From the NCBI GenBank assembly GCA_024704765.1, contig JAKMXF010000321.1, positions 868,001 through 932,000 of the forward strand: a stretch of 64,000 nt of DNA, written 5' to 3'. Origin of the DNA: Oopsacas minuta. Taxonomy: Eukaryota > Porifera > Hexactinellida > Lyssacinosida > Leucopsacidae. The position numbers and the translations under genes were made by a program. The notes beneath the pieces were generated by a model, which saw only the letters and a program-made list of their open reading frames with translations, ran no database searches and was not told the origin of the DNA. Below are positions 54,438-64,000 of this stretch, piece by piece (the stretch's first letter is position 1; each line of letters begins with the position of its first letter).

Positions 54438-55581
54438 ACGTCAAGTCAGGTTAAGGAATTCTATTTGTTGCTATATTTTTAAACGGTACATTTTGGCCCG
54501 AATAAATGTATTTTTGATATTTGACATCACTTGCAGTCTACATCTACAAACTATTTTCAGGACAAAATGCCGTCATTTGATGTAAATCCCATTGTAAAGC
54601 TTTGAAACTCTAATTGTATTAATTTACTCACTACAGAGTTTATGTAATTTGGGAGTGATTTTATGTCGGTCAATAAACACTTTGATAACCAATCTTGTAG
54701 AGCTCAGAAGATATTAGTGAAAATAACTTCATAATGATAGTTATCATACCAGCGCAGACAGCAACTATTTTCGCGACTTCTCCTAAACTGTACAAAATTG
54801 GATTTCGAATATTATCTATTATTCACCGACATGAACCCACCACAAACTACTCAAATTCCAAATCTTTCAGATACATAGATATGATTGAACTACATTTTTC
54901 ATCAAAATTGGACTAAAACACGACAAAAAGCACTAAAAACCATCACATTTGCAATAATACATTGTGGTACTAATCTTTATGTATTTCATTGAAATTGTGA
55001 ATGATAAATCAATACAGTATATAGATAACACAAAAGTAATAAGTAACGTTTGTTTTAGACAAAAGAAGCAACTGATGTACCCTAATACATAGACCTCATA
55101 TTTCTGAAGTGGAAAGTGTATATAGGAATTTGCTAAAACAGATGAAATAATGTTAACACAGCTGGAGCTGTTTGGAATAATTTTAACTGTAATTGTATCA
55201 GTGCTTGATCAAGATACCTGAATTATTGTTTCAATCCCTGCTTGTTCAAATATTGGAAAATATACATATATTCCGTTTATGTCTACAATACCCAGGCCAA
55301 TGAAATTATTCAAATACTTATGCTGTTAACATCATTGCCGTTTCCACCCTGATTATGAAAATGATTTAAGAGCTTAATACAATTAAGTTTGCGATAATTG
55401 AATACTATAAACGCCTAAGTATCACATGAACACAGCAGCCAAATTTAATTTTTTTGTAAAAGAAGACAAATAAATCTGAATCAGAACTAAACGAACTACA
55501 AAAACAATAAAATAATCTGAAACAAATTTGGTTATATAACAAGAGAATAAAGAAACAATAATGATTACAAGTTATAAATTA
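54438..55581. other. AT-rich intergenic spacer
   Basis: No supported exon or repeat. It holds the 3' flank of the minus-strand 7TM gene D. Confidence 0.4.
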
Positions 55582-56733
55582 TTATTTATTTGGTAACAAA
55601 GGAGCAGAACATACAGGATATCGATATCTCTTGGCTTTTCTCTTCATAAAGAATTTCAACAATAGAAAGAATAGAAAAGTTGAATTCACAACAATAAAAT
55701 TGAAATAAATAATAAAATCAGCTAGATGTACCAATATTAAAAAGTAATGGCTGATTATATTGAGAGTATGATTCGTAGACTCTGGTATTGTGAACATAGG
55801 AATATCGTAAGTCACATGAAACCAACAAGCATTCACACAGATAGATTCAAAAATAACATACAAGTTGTAAAAGATTAAATTGTTTAGAATATATAATTCA
55901 AAAGTAAATAAGAAAACAAAAACAAGTACCTTGTATTGTTTTAGAAAAGATTTTTGTTGATGATGTAATTTGGGATTATAGAGATGGTATGCATCTATAA
56001 CACGACTATTCATGGCAGGAAAGAATTTCTTCTTAGCGATATAGAGCACAATAAAGAAACTGATTTGATCCATCAAGCTTTGAGCTATTTTACCGAATAT
56101 GCTAGTAGATGGAATTAGTCTAATTATTGTGAAGGCTATATTGATAACTATTCCTAACAAGATGAAGTGAAGAACTGTTTTCACTTTCAGCTGATTTCTA
56201 GCAGCAAAACTCAAATGGAGAAGAGATGCACCGAACAACCAAATCATCATGCAAAACGATAATTCTCTAAAAATTGAAAGAGCATTAAGAGCAATGATAC
56301 CAACTCTAGTGTCATATGCATCCCCTAGAAATGTCACCGTTTGTAATGTGCAGTTAGAACCAATCGAAATCAAGATATCCTCAGGATTATAAAAGAAATT
56401 CAAAAACCCGAAAATGTTTATGATTGAGCAATAGCTCAGCTCGAAACATAGAAAAATAAGAAAAATAACATTCCTTAAGATGGCTTCATTTTTCAAGAAG
56501 AGGCGATGCATGCTATTGCATGAATTATCTATTTGCATTCTATCTACTAATCTCTTTTTGTATTTTACTGTTGTGGATAAAACAATTATGGCATAAACTA
56601 ACCAGAATACACATAGAGAAGTGTATACAAATCCCAGTACCTGATCAACATAATACACTTTATCGTTAACAGAGCTTAGATATGTAAACTCATCGAGGCG
56701 AGGTTCTGAACTTTTGTTAGAAGAGTCAATCAT
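55582..56733 (-). CDS. Seven-transmembrane receptor-like protein D
   Basis: An intact single-exon gene of 383 aa, starting at MIDSSNKSSEPR by alignment with gene C (an in-frame ATG also occurs 18 nt upstream). It is close to gene C throughout TM2, the first outer loop, TM4-TM6 and the C-terminus (CSAPLLPNK). It differs mainly in the first inner loop (VKYKKRLVDRMQIDNSCNSM) and the start of TM3. Cys residues in SNCTLQT and NACWFHVTY are conserved. It lies in opposite orientation to genes A-C, 25 kb from gene C, so the copies have dispersed. Function unknown; receptor inferred. Confidence 0.85.
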   Translation of the reverse strand: MIDSSNKSSEPRLDEFTYLSSVNDKVYYVDQVLGFVYTSLCVFWLVYAIIVLSTTVKYKKRLVDRMQIDNSCNSMHRLFLKNEAILRNVIFLIFLCFELSYCSIINIFGFLNFFYNPEDILISIGSNCTLQTVTFLGDAYDTRVGIIALNALSIFRELSFCMMIWLFGASLLHLSFAARNQLKVKTVLHFILLGIVINIAFTIIRLIPSTSIFGKIAQSLMDQISFFIVLYIAKKKFFPAMNSRVIDAYHLYNPKLHHQQKSFLKQYKVLVFVFLFTFELYILNNLIFYNLYVIFESICVNACWFHVTYDIPMFTIPESTNHTLNIISHYFLILVHLADFIIYFNFIVVNSTFLFFLLLKFFMKRKAKRYRYPVCSAPLLPNK

Positions 56734-57322
56734 ATTGGTAAATTCTATCATTCAACAAATGAGTTGAGTTTTATACTTAATATTGTAGAAATAAACTTGG
56801 GTATAATATTACGGGGAAATTCCTACTGGTTGATGTATAAAATTTCATTAACAATATTGCATAATATGTAATTACCAAATTTGTTGGTTCAGTCAATAAT
56901 TCATTTTAATAGAGGATAGATTATAAATCATATCCTCTATAAGACTTTTAAGAAAGAGAGATTATGAGTGAGACTAAAGAATTTATCATTTTATATCATC
57001 GACTCCTAACAATCGGAAGCCCACCTTATCGAGCTAATCAACACATTTATAGGATCACTATCAAAATAGTTATCATTTACCTGAATGATATATCAACAAT
57101 ACACGGATTTGATTCATCTGATTGCCCAATAGATTGATATGTTGAGTATTAGATGTTTACATTATTAATCAATTAGAGTTACCATTAGTGAGCATTTATG
57201 TCTAGCCCTAGAGAGATATCCATATCCTTAAATCAATCTTCATATACAACTAATATTACATGATTCAGCCTACGATATACATATGTGTATATTACACATT
57301 TATTTACAATTAATTAAATATA
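56734..57322. other. Bidirectional spacer between 7TM gene D and pseudogene 2
   Basis: This spacer separates two divergently oriented 7TM copies and should hold the gene D promoter. No distinct motif could be picked out. Confidence 0.4.
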
Positions 57323-58117
57323 ATGTTTCCTCAAGCAGAAGTTCAAACTCTCAATATATCGATAACTTCCGCCATTCTGAATTCTATTGGTGCTAACTCT
57401 TATTATATTGATCAAGTACTTGCACTGATATCTAGTAATTGAATAATTTCACAAATAAGATACAAAAGGAGACTTGCCAAGTTATCATATTTATAAGGTG
57501 ATACCGTTACATATTATCAACATAAGCTGTACTTACGGAAAGAGAGTATAACTCGTAATGTTATATTTCTTGTATTTATGTGGATCAAATCAGTTTCCTT
57601 ATTGTATTCTATATTGCTATGAAGAAATTCTTTCCTACCATGAATAGTCGTTTATAGATGCATTCTATCTCACAATACTTGGGTATATCTGCAACAGAAG
57701 AGATTGTTCGGGCAGTATAAAGTGCTGTTATATTTATTCCTAATCACATTTGAGTTATACATCCTGAAGATGATTATCTTCTACAACTCATATGCAGTAT
57801 TGGAATCTATTAGTGTGAATGCTTGTGGGTTTCATGTGACCAATCTTTCCCCACAGTTTACAATTTCAAATCCTACAAATATACTTCTTGCGAATATTAG
57901 TACCTACTGTTTGTTATTGGTACATCTGACAGACCTTGTCATCTATTTTAACTCTATTTTAATTAGTTTAATGTATATTTATGTAACCCGTGTGAAATAC
58001 ATTTGGAGAATATTTGGTTACAGCAAAACGTATCGTTATCGTTTTCAAGCATTTTTATGTAATCAATCTGTAGTTACTAATTCTATTTGTATTTTGTATA
58101 ATGTATTTGAGTATTAG
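57323..58117 (+). pseudogene. 7TM-family pseudogene 2, internally deleted
   Basis: It starts MFPQAEVQTLNISI and reads into TM1 (YYIDQVLALIS), where a stop occurs. The inner loop follows in another frame (IRYKRRLAKL). After ILRNVIFLVFM-like sequence the alignment jumps straight to WIKSVSLLYSI, equivalent to the TM5 DQISFF block, so TM2 end to TM4 is deleted. FFPTMNSR follows with a frameshift, then a long open stretch (57704-58117) through TM6-TM7 including NACGFHVTN, where the usual Trp is Gly. Clearly inactivated. Confidence 0.88.
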
Positions 58118-58478
58118 AATCTATTAAATGCAAATCTTGGTGATCTTAATACATGATAAGACGTAGAATAACTGCTTCTACTCTACGGGTCTGAATAAAC
58201 GGGGGAGTGGAAAAATTTGGAAATTTAATAAACAGGAGATGGAAAAAAATCTAGAATTAATAAGTGGGTCCCCGCTGATTCGGACCCCTAGAGTAACAAC
58301 CGAATGACGTACTAACCGAGTTCTACAGTATATGATTAAAACAGATTGAATATAATCTTACTTACTTGTATAGAATAAATATTTCGAAATATAATATATA
58401 TATTATAGGACAATAGTGATCATATGTAGAATATCAATTTCGTAATACATCCTCTGTTGAATAGAATGATGAATGGCA
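58118..58478. other. Spacer between 7TM pseudogene 2 and the small gene at 58479
   Basis: AT-rich with no supported feature. Confidence 0.4.
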
Positions 58479-58706
58479 TTAATTAAATCCCTTCCATAAG
58501 TAGCTATTCTGTATTCCAATTTCATGTCCAGCTCCAGTCCTCTTGTGGTCTGGTACTCTTGTACGGACCTGACATAATCTGTCTACTATCTCCTCCATCT
58601 CTTCCTTCCTTACACACTTGAAGCCGTATCCCTTAGTTTGAGTTTCGTAAGTTCGTGCAGCAGATTTATTCCCCACCCGTTCAATCTTATCAGTTTGTTT
58701 ATCCAT
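58479..58706 (-). CDS. Small conserved-looking protein of unknown function
   Basis: A 75-aa frame starting MDKQTDKIERVGNKSAARTY, rich in charged residues, with a helical KEEMEEIVDRLCQVRT segment and an aromatic C-terminus (NSYLWKGFN). The ATG directly follows an acceptor-like TGCTTTATTAAG, matching the pattern of other genes here. Composition suggests a real gene. It recalls small axonemal or microtubule-associated proteins, but I cannot name the family. Confidence 0.55.
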   Translation of the reverse strand: MDKQTDKIERVGNKSAARTYETQTKGYGFKCVRKEEMEEIVDRLCQVRTRVPDHKRTGAGHEIGIQNSYLWKGFN

Positions 58707-59657
58707 CTTAATAAAGCATAAACTAAATCAAGTAATCGTATATGGTACTGATAAAATACGATGCGAATTATTGCATGAAATATACTATAATATGAGCTGA
58801 TTCGCTTGTTCGCGCTGCGTGGCTTGCGAGCACTGTGTTCGCATGGAACTCGGCACTTTGTGCCTTGAATTTTCATAAGAACAACAATCATGTATATATG
58901 AGTTTGAGTGCGAAATTTGGATCAGCGGACGCTATTACCGGCATAACCGTTGAAACCAAGTTTCTGGAACTATTTATAGATTTGTTTACTTTAGATTCCT
59001 AAAAACAACAATACTTCTTTCAATGAAGACGTATTACGTATAATACGTTCATCGTACAATTTTTGGTCATGTAAGTTCTATTAGGGGCTGATTTCTGCAA
59101 TAAGTATTTTTGCATCAAAACAGTAGTTCTCGAATTGTTAATGATAAATCTCAGCATAGTTAACTAACATATGTAATACCTTATAATATTGTGACTTATA
59201 CAAGTCTAACAATTTCAAAATCTCATATTTCGAGGTTAACCTAGACGTATAATACGTTAAAATAGATCACGTATAACACATTATACGTTACACGTGTATT
59301 ATATAACTTAAAACCTTCCGTTCACAAAGAACAAACAGAGACAGACAGACAGACAGACAAAAATAGAGCAATTTAATAATATAGATTTCATTGAGACATT
59401 ATGTCAATAAGTAATCTGTAATTAGAATAAATAAATAGCATAGAACATAATACTAATAATCTCAATAAAAATAAAGTAATTTTATAGTTCGGGTATTGGC
59501 TATGTACAGACAGATATAATATACATTTTATTGAACTAAAAAGTAGATAATCACAATAGTGTATAGAAAATCGCAGACAAATACAAACAATAGGGAAGCA
59601 AGAATGTATATTAAATTTGTAAACATATTAAATTTATATTAATCTGCTTTGAATGTA
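58707..59657. other. Spacer with ACGTATAATACGT-type palindromes
   Basis: Motifs built on ACGTATAATACGT recur at about 59027-59050, 59243-59260 and 59268-59300. A (ACAG)n/(GACA)n microsatellite lies at 59336-59359. The remainder is AT-rich and probably contains the 3' UTR of intersectin. Confidence 0.6.
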
Positions 59658-62600
59658 TCAATTTGACGAATAGGCCTCAGCAATACCTATTGATTCTTGG
59701 TATGTCGACACCTCAAATTGTTTATCTTCTCTACACCGCTTCGTGCCCTCTTCCAACAATTTAATCCAATTCTTACAATTAGCGTGGCTCTCTGCTCTTA
59801 GCTGTAGAGATCTGATTTGGTTCTCAAGAGTATCGAATACTTCCATCAGAAAACAACACTCATCTCCTACACACTGCTTAACACTAACAATGTTACTCAG
59901 CTTAAAGGGACATCTGTAATTAATAAGTTTACATTCATCGTCCTCAAATAAATCACTAGTTGATATGTGACGCTGAAACAGATTCTTAGAAGGTCTAGTG
60001 AATAGCAGAAGGTCGTCGAACAGAAATCCGACTAACTCCTTGTTGCTGTTAGTTTTGACTAGTTTACCAGTATACAGTAGCTTTCTAGTTATCTCAGATT
60101 TACTATGTATAATGTTCTTACATATAACCTCATTCTCTGAGAACTCCAGATGATTCATCACCCATTTTACTTTAGTAGCATTCTCATGCGCGCGGACACC
60201 CTCATTAGCTTCTAGACATATGTTTTCAAGCTGAGAGAGAGCACTGTCTAGTTTGGATTTGAGCGTAGTGTTACTAGCAGGACAGATCTCCAGCAGTCTC
60301 TTCATGAACAGCTGATATTTAGTGATTCTTTGCATAGGCTTAAGCATAAAGCTGCTGATAGGTAGATGTGCTGTGCGTGGATCTTGAGACCATATCGACT
60401 GTAGCTCACGGATAGAGGCGTCACCTTCCAGCTTCTTCTGCAACAAACTAATCGCATTACTCTGGCTGCTACACCAGGTTACGAATCTCTGTAGAGAAGA
60501 TATCTGGGAGTAGAACAGTTCTGCCATCACTTCAAAACTCTTCTGCATATCTCTGTCACTTTGCATTCCTTCCACCATCCTCCTGGAAACTCCGACTAGA
60601 TCACGCCAGTTAACCATTATCGGTTTTAACTGTGATTGAGTGAGCAGTCGATTCTTCTCGATTGGTTGAAAGAATAGTTCATCAACTAACTGAAGATCAG
60701 TTAAGTACGCTAGCTCAGAGGATAAGATCTCTGTAATAACAAATTCTAACTCTTTCTCTATAGAACTAGTATCCTCCTGTTTGATGGCTTCTCTCTGCTC
60801 AAGAGCGTAGTTAGCAGGGAATGCACCGATTTTTCCGTTTAGCTCACCTCTCCACCATTTCTCTGTTGATTTAGACAGTAGATTAATCACGTCTCCCGGT
60901 GAGAAAGATATTTCGTCATCATTCTGACTGGTGTACGAAAACACAGCTGTATATTTGGGGCTTTTGATCTGGTCTACAGTGTGATGACTCTTCTCTACAT
61001 ACTTCAAAGGGAAGTAACCTGTCTTCCCATTGAACTCTCCAGTAGCCCACTCTCCCTCTACAGAGACAAGCTTAATGTTATCTCCTTTCTTGAAGGTCAG
61101 GTCTTGGTCGTAAGCTTGATGGTAGTCATATAGAGCTACGTAATAAGCTCCTATTTGTGGGGAATATGACCTAACTTCGGGTGGTCCAGCTTGGATTTGT
61201 TTGGTTTGTAGTGCAACTGTGGTTTCTGACGGTTTTGTTGGGATAAATGAGCAAGGAAACCATCCAGAACTCCCAGTACTCTCTACACGTCCATAATACC
61301 ACTTACCATTAGCTTTACTCATAGAAATATGTAATGTGTCTCCAGCTTGGAATGAAAAGTCTCCTCCTCTCTGTTTGAAACGCATACTAGCAGGTGTAGA
61401 GAATGGAGTGATGCTCTGTTCTTCCTGACCAGTGACGTCACTACTGACAGGAGCAATGGGGGATGAAGATAGAAGCTTAGCCTGTGGTCTAGGAGCTGCT
61501 TGTGGTTTCGTAGTAGAAGGTTGTGAGTGAGACGTTGATAATGTTTGAGATAAATCCTGTGTTTTATTCAACTCAATAGAACCTGTATATACAGTGTTAG
61601 TTTGCTCCATTTTACTCTTGATGTCATGTACAACGGAGAGTTTACTCACTGTCGGTTCAGCAGAAGATTTAATCGGTTTATTGGGAAGCAATGGAGTGGG
61701 GTGTGTACGCTTCGGAGCAATAGGTGCTTGAATATTATCGTATAGAGGAGATGTGTCATCTATCTCTTGAGGTTGTGATATTTTAGCAACGTAACTGGCA
61801 GGTAGGTATCCAGATTTACCATTTAATTCACCGTACATCCATTTATCAATAGTCTGGCTTATGAGTATCTTATCGTGTTTCTTGAACACTAGATCTCCTT
61901 CCTGAGTCCCATTGAAATCATACAGAGCTAAATGTAATTCTTGTTGATCTGTTTCTGGATTAGCGGTAGGTAACTTATCAGTTTGTTTACCTTTAGCAGG
62001 TTTATCTTCAGATTTAGTGGAAAGAATTGTATCCAGAGCACTGGTGATATCATGAGTAGCTTTTTCCATAGGAACAATACTTGATCTCTCAAAACTATCA
62101 TCAAACTGGGTAGAGTTCATGGTTATAGTCAGCTGGCTGGGATTAGGCTTGACAGAGGGTGTCTGTGCATTTGTTGTTGTTGGTATTTCTTTTATAGAGA
62201 ATTTAGGAAACCAACCATATTTATCGTTATAAGAACCGTACAGCCATTTGCTCTGAGTCTTCTCTTTAGTTACAGTTATGATTGCACCTTTCTCAAAGTT
62301 AAGCTGCTCTGTAGTGCGTCCTTTATAGTTCACCTTAGCTTCCACCTGATAAGAATCCACTACTTGTTCATCAGGATCCTTCCCTCCAAGCGCAGATCTC
62401 GGGAGATACTTCTGTGGCTGTGCGTATATATCCTCAACTGGTTTGCTATTTTGTGTTTCTACCAGCTCTTTGTTGTTATCAGAATAAGGTACTGGGATAG
62501 GAGGAGCTGTACGTAAAGGGAGTTTCTGTACATAACTCTCCGGTACGATTCCACACTTCCCGTTAACCTCTGCTCCAACCCAACCATCATCTGGTCCATC

Positions 62601-64000
62601 ATACTCTGACCTCCAGCTGAGTACATCTCCCTTCTTGAAGCTGAGCACCCCCTCCTCATTAGCCTCGAAGTCATACAGAGCAGAGAGCCTGTGGGAAGAA
62701 CTAGGGGCGCTAGCAACAAGAGAGGAGTTCGGTTTAGAAGCAGGGTATTTTGTAGGTTTGGGAGGTTTAGTTATGCTCAAGTCATCAATTCCCACCTGCT
62801 GATACAGAATGTTATCTTGTACAGAGGTCAAATCACTTTCACTACTAACAAACATAGAGGCAGGTCTCTGTGTAGCCTTCTCGCTTGCTAGCTGCTTAGC
62901 TGATTTAGCATACTCTAATAATGTATTGCTATCTACGTAGGTATCGTATTGAGGTGTAGGATTTGTGTGGATAGGAGGAGAGGTGCTTGGGATTATTTTC
63001 TCATTTGGCGAAACAAATATGTCCTCTTTTTGAATTTGTTGTTGTTGTTTCTTGTTTCTGTGTTTTTGTCTTGGTTTTTGCTTTAGTTGTTCTAGACTCT
63101 TGTGTTGTTGATTAGGTTGTTGTGCGGAATTCATTTTCGTCGGGGTTGTATTGAAAAGGGCATTGCCAGCTGTTTCATACAAAGACTCAATTTTAACCTG
63201 AGGTTTAGCCACAGAAGGCACTTTAATAACTTTATTCTGATCAACAACTGGTTGAGTTGAGGTGAATATATTCATTAGATCTGTACTAGTATCCGTAGCA
63301 TGTTCATCAGCACTAGTGACACCTAAACTGCCGAAAGGATCGAATTTGAAACCAGACTGTGTTTGTACAGGTTTAGCTACAGGGATTTGTATTTGTTTAT
63401 TCTCTATTGACGTAATGCTCTTCTGTCTGTTAGCAAAGAATGAATTTACTTCCAACTGCTTCTTCCTGACACCAGATTCCATGCTCTGCACCTTCTTCTT
63501 AGCATCTTGAGTCTGTTTACGGACGCTAGCTAGATGAGTTTGTACTGAAGCTAAGTTGTCCTTAGCTATCTGCTCGCTAACATCTAGAGATACCTTGTGT
63601 CTACGATTATTCTCAATAGCAGTGTTAAGCTGTGTTACATTCTCACTGAGTGTATCATGATTCTTGAGAGACTCTGATTGAACATTTTCTCTGGACTTGA
63701 GATGTTTCTTAAGCAGCTCCTTACGACTGATAAGAGAAGTTAGTCTATTTGTTTGTGTCTTCAGTTGAGCTTGTAGAGATGTCTTGTCCTGTTGGCTGTT
63801 AGTTTCGGTCTCAGGACTTTGTTCCGATTGCAACTCTCTTTTAAGACTAGTCGTAAACTGCTCTTGATGCCAGAGACGAGACTCTAGGTCCACTTTACGC
63901 ATGTCTAAGTGTTCTTCTTCCGCTTGTAAGGAAGAAGCCTGACTTTTTAGAGAGTCTAACTCTTCATTCAGTCTCTTCCTTTCCTGTTCCAACTGCTCAC
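59658..64000 (-). CDS. ITSN: Intersectin, partial (N-terminus beyond window)
   Basis: A single open frame of over 1444 codons still open at the window edge (the apparent start at 63992 is TTG, not a start). Domains, numbered from that codon: coiled coil about 1-195 and a Gln-rich linker. Six SH3 domains follow at about 434-492, 547-604, 686-739, 862-918, 948-1002 and 1012-1066. A DH domain (about 1078-1268, with KPMQRITKYQLFMKRLLE) and a PH domain (about 1303-1420) complete it. Human intersectins have two EH domains, a coiled coil, five SH3, DH, PH and C2. Here one extra SH3 is present, and the protein ends 24 residues after PH with no C2. It is a scaffold and Cdc42 exchange factor in clathrin endocytosis. 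The EH domains should lie upstream of the window. Confidence 0.95.
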   Translation of the reverse strand, partial: EQLEQERKRLNEELDSLKSQASSLQAEEEHLDMRKVDLESRLWHQEQFTTSLKRELQSEQSPETETNSQQDKTSLQAQLKTQTNRLTSLISRKELLKKHLKSRENVQSESLKNHDTLSENVTQLNTAIENNRRHKVSLDVSEQIAKDNLASVQTHLASVRKQTQDAKKKVQSMESGVRKKQLEVNSFFANRQKSITSIENKQIQIPVAKPVQTQSGFKFDPFGSLGVTSADEHATDTSTDLMNIFTSTQPVVDQNKVIKVPSVAKPQVKIESLYETAGNALFNTTPTKMNSAQQPNQQHKSLEQLKQKPRQKHRNKKQQQQIQKEDIFVSPNEKIIPSTSPPIHTNPTPQYDTYVDSNTLLEYAKSAKQLASEKATQRPASMFVSSESDLTSVQDNILYQQVGIDDLSITKPPKPTKYPASKPNSSLVASAPSSSHRLSALYDFEANEEGVLSFKKGDVLSWRSEYDGPDDGWVGAEVNGKCGIVPESYVQKLPLRTAPPIPVPYSDNNKELVETQNSKPVEDIYAQPQKYLPRSALGGKDPDEQVVDSYQVEAKVNYKGRTTEQLNFEKGAIITVTKEKTQSKWLYGSYNDKYGWFPKFSIKEIPTTTNAQTPSVKPNPSQLTITMNSTQFDDSFERSSIVPMEKATHDITSALDTILSTKSEDKPAKGKQTDKLPTANPETDQQELHLALYDFNGTQEGDLVFKKHDKILISQTIDKWMYGELNGKSGYLPASYVAKISQPQEIDDTSPLYDNIQAPIAPKRTHPTPLLPNKPIKSSAEPTVSKLSVVHDIKSKMEQTNTVYTGSIELNKTQDLSQTLSTSHSQPSTTKPQAAPRPQAKLLSSSPIAPVSSDVTGQEEQSITPFSTPASMRFKQRGGDFSFQAGDTLHISMSKANGKWYYGRVESTGSSGWFPCSFIPTKPSETTVALQTKQIQAGPPEVRSYSPQIGAYYVALYDYHQAYDQDLTFKKGDNIKLVSVEGEWATGEFNGKTGYFPLKYVEKSHHTVDQIKSPKYTAVFSYTSQNDDEISFSPGDVINLLSKSTEKWWRGELNGKIGAFPANYALEQREAIKQEDTSSIEKELEFVITEILSSELAYLTDLQLVDELFFQPIEKNRLLTQSQLKPIMVNWRDLVGVSRRMVEGMQSDRDMQKSFEVMAELFYSQISSLQRFVTWCSSQSNAISLLQKKLEGDASIRELQSIWSQDPRTAHLPISSFMLKPMQRITKYQLFMKRLLEICPASNTTLKSKLDSALSQLENICLEANEGVRAHENATKVKWVMNHLEFSENEVICKNIIHSKSEITRKLLYTGKLVKTNSNKELVGFLFDDLLLFTRPSKNLFQRHISTSDLFEDDECKLINYRCPFKLSNIVSVKQCVGDECCFLMEVFDTLENQIRSLQLRAESHANCKNWIKLLEEGTKRCREDKQFEVSTYQESIGIAEAYSSN

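Noticed and set aside
62459-63510. Small frames on both strands inside intersectin
   Set aside because: They overlap SH3-coding sequence and have no independent support.

Overview
This window is eukaryotic and almost certainly metazoan. It is AT-rich nuclear DNA with intron-containing genes and animal-type proteins: an intersectin with SH3, DH and PH domains, an ankyrin-TRP channel, a GIMAP/AIG1 GTPase, U2AF35, THADA, DTWD2 and phenylalanyl-tRNA synthetase beta. It also carries many decayed DNA transposons. Several very long genes lie in one exon each, which suggests a compact, intron-poor animal genome. My best guess is a sponge, possibly a glass sponge, at low confidence.

Layout. Positions 1-6140 hold repeats (a 0.4-kb palindrome, an AAT microsatellite) and a duplicated coiled-coil gene, one copy dead. 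Positions 6144-12052 (minus) hold DTWD2 directly downstream of a 1682-codon THADA. Positions 12286-13436 hold the first 7TM pseudogene. Positions 14600-15100 hold a hAT relic. Positions 15314-18769 hold two U2AF35 paralogues. Positions 19135-22803 hold a complete six-exon FARSB, one intron of which has a GC donor. Positions 23146-31315 hold three intact genes of an unrecognised seven-transmembrane family, two of them in tandem. Positions 32207-37942 (minus) hold a small coiled-coil ORF and a TRP channel with N-terminal ankyrin repeats. Positions 38000-44380 are mostly transposon debris, including two clean MITEs and a further 7TM fragment. Positions 44383-45498 hold a tail-anchored GIMAP-like GTPase. 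Positions 46160-46393 are a sequencing-library artefact bounded by Nextera mosaic ends. Positions 49228-50545 hold a dead ZBED5-like hAT transposase. Positions 52972-53274 hold a small membrane protein. Positions 53780-54151 hold a hAT MITE with an intact 8-bp target duplication. Positions 55582-58117 hold a fourth intact 7TM gene and another pseudogene. Position 59658 to the window end holds intersectin (N-terminus outside the window).

The best candidate for something undescribed is the single-exon 7TM family. It has four intact and three decayed members, an N-out topology by the positive-inside rule, conserved extracellular cysteines, and divergence concentrated in presumed outward-facing segments. 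That is the birth-and-death pattern expected of a lineage-specific receptor family. A second theme is that nearly every non-7TM start codon sits 0-6 nt after a polypyrimidine-AG acceptor. Together with the tight THADA-DTWD2 pair (both tRNA-modification factors), this hints at spliced-leader trans-splicing or an operon. All assignments come from reading the sequence; no database search was run.
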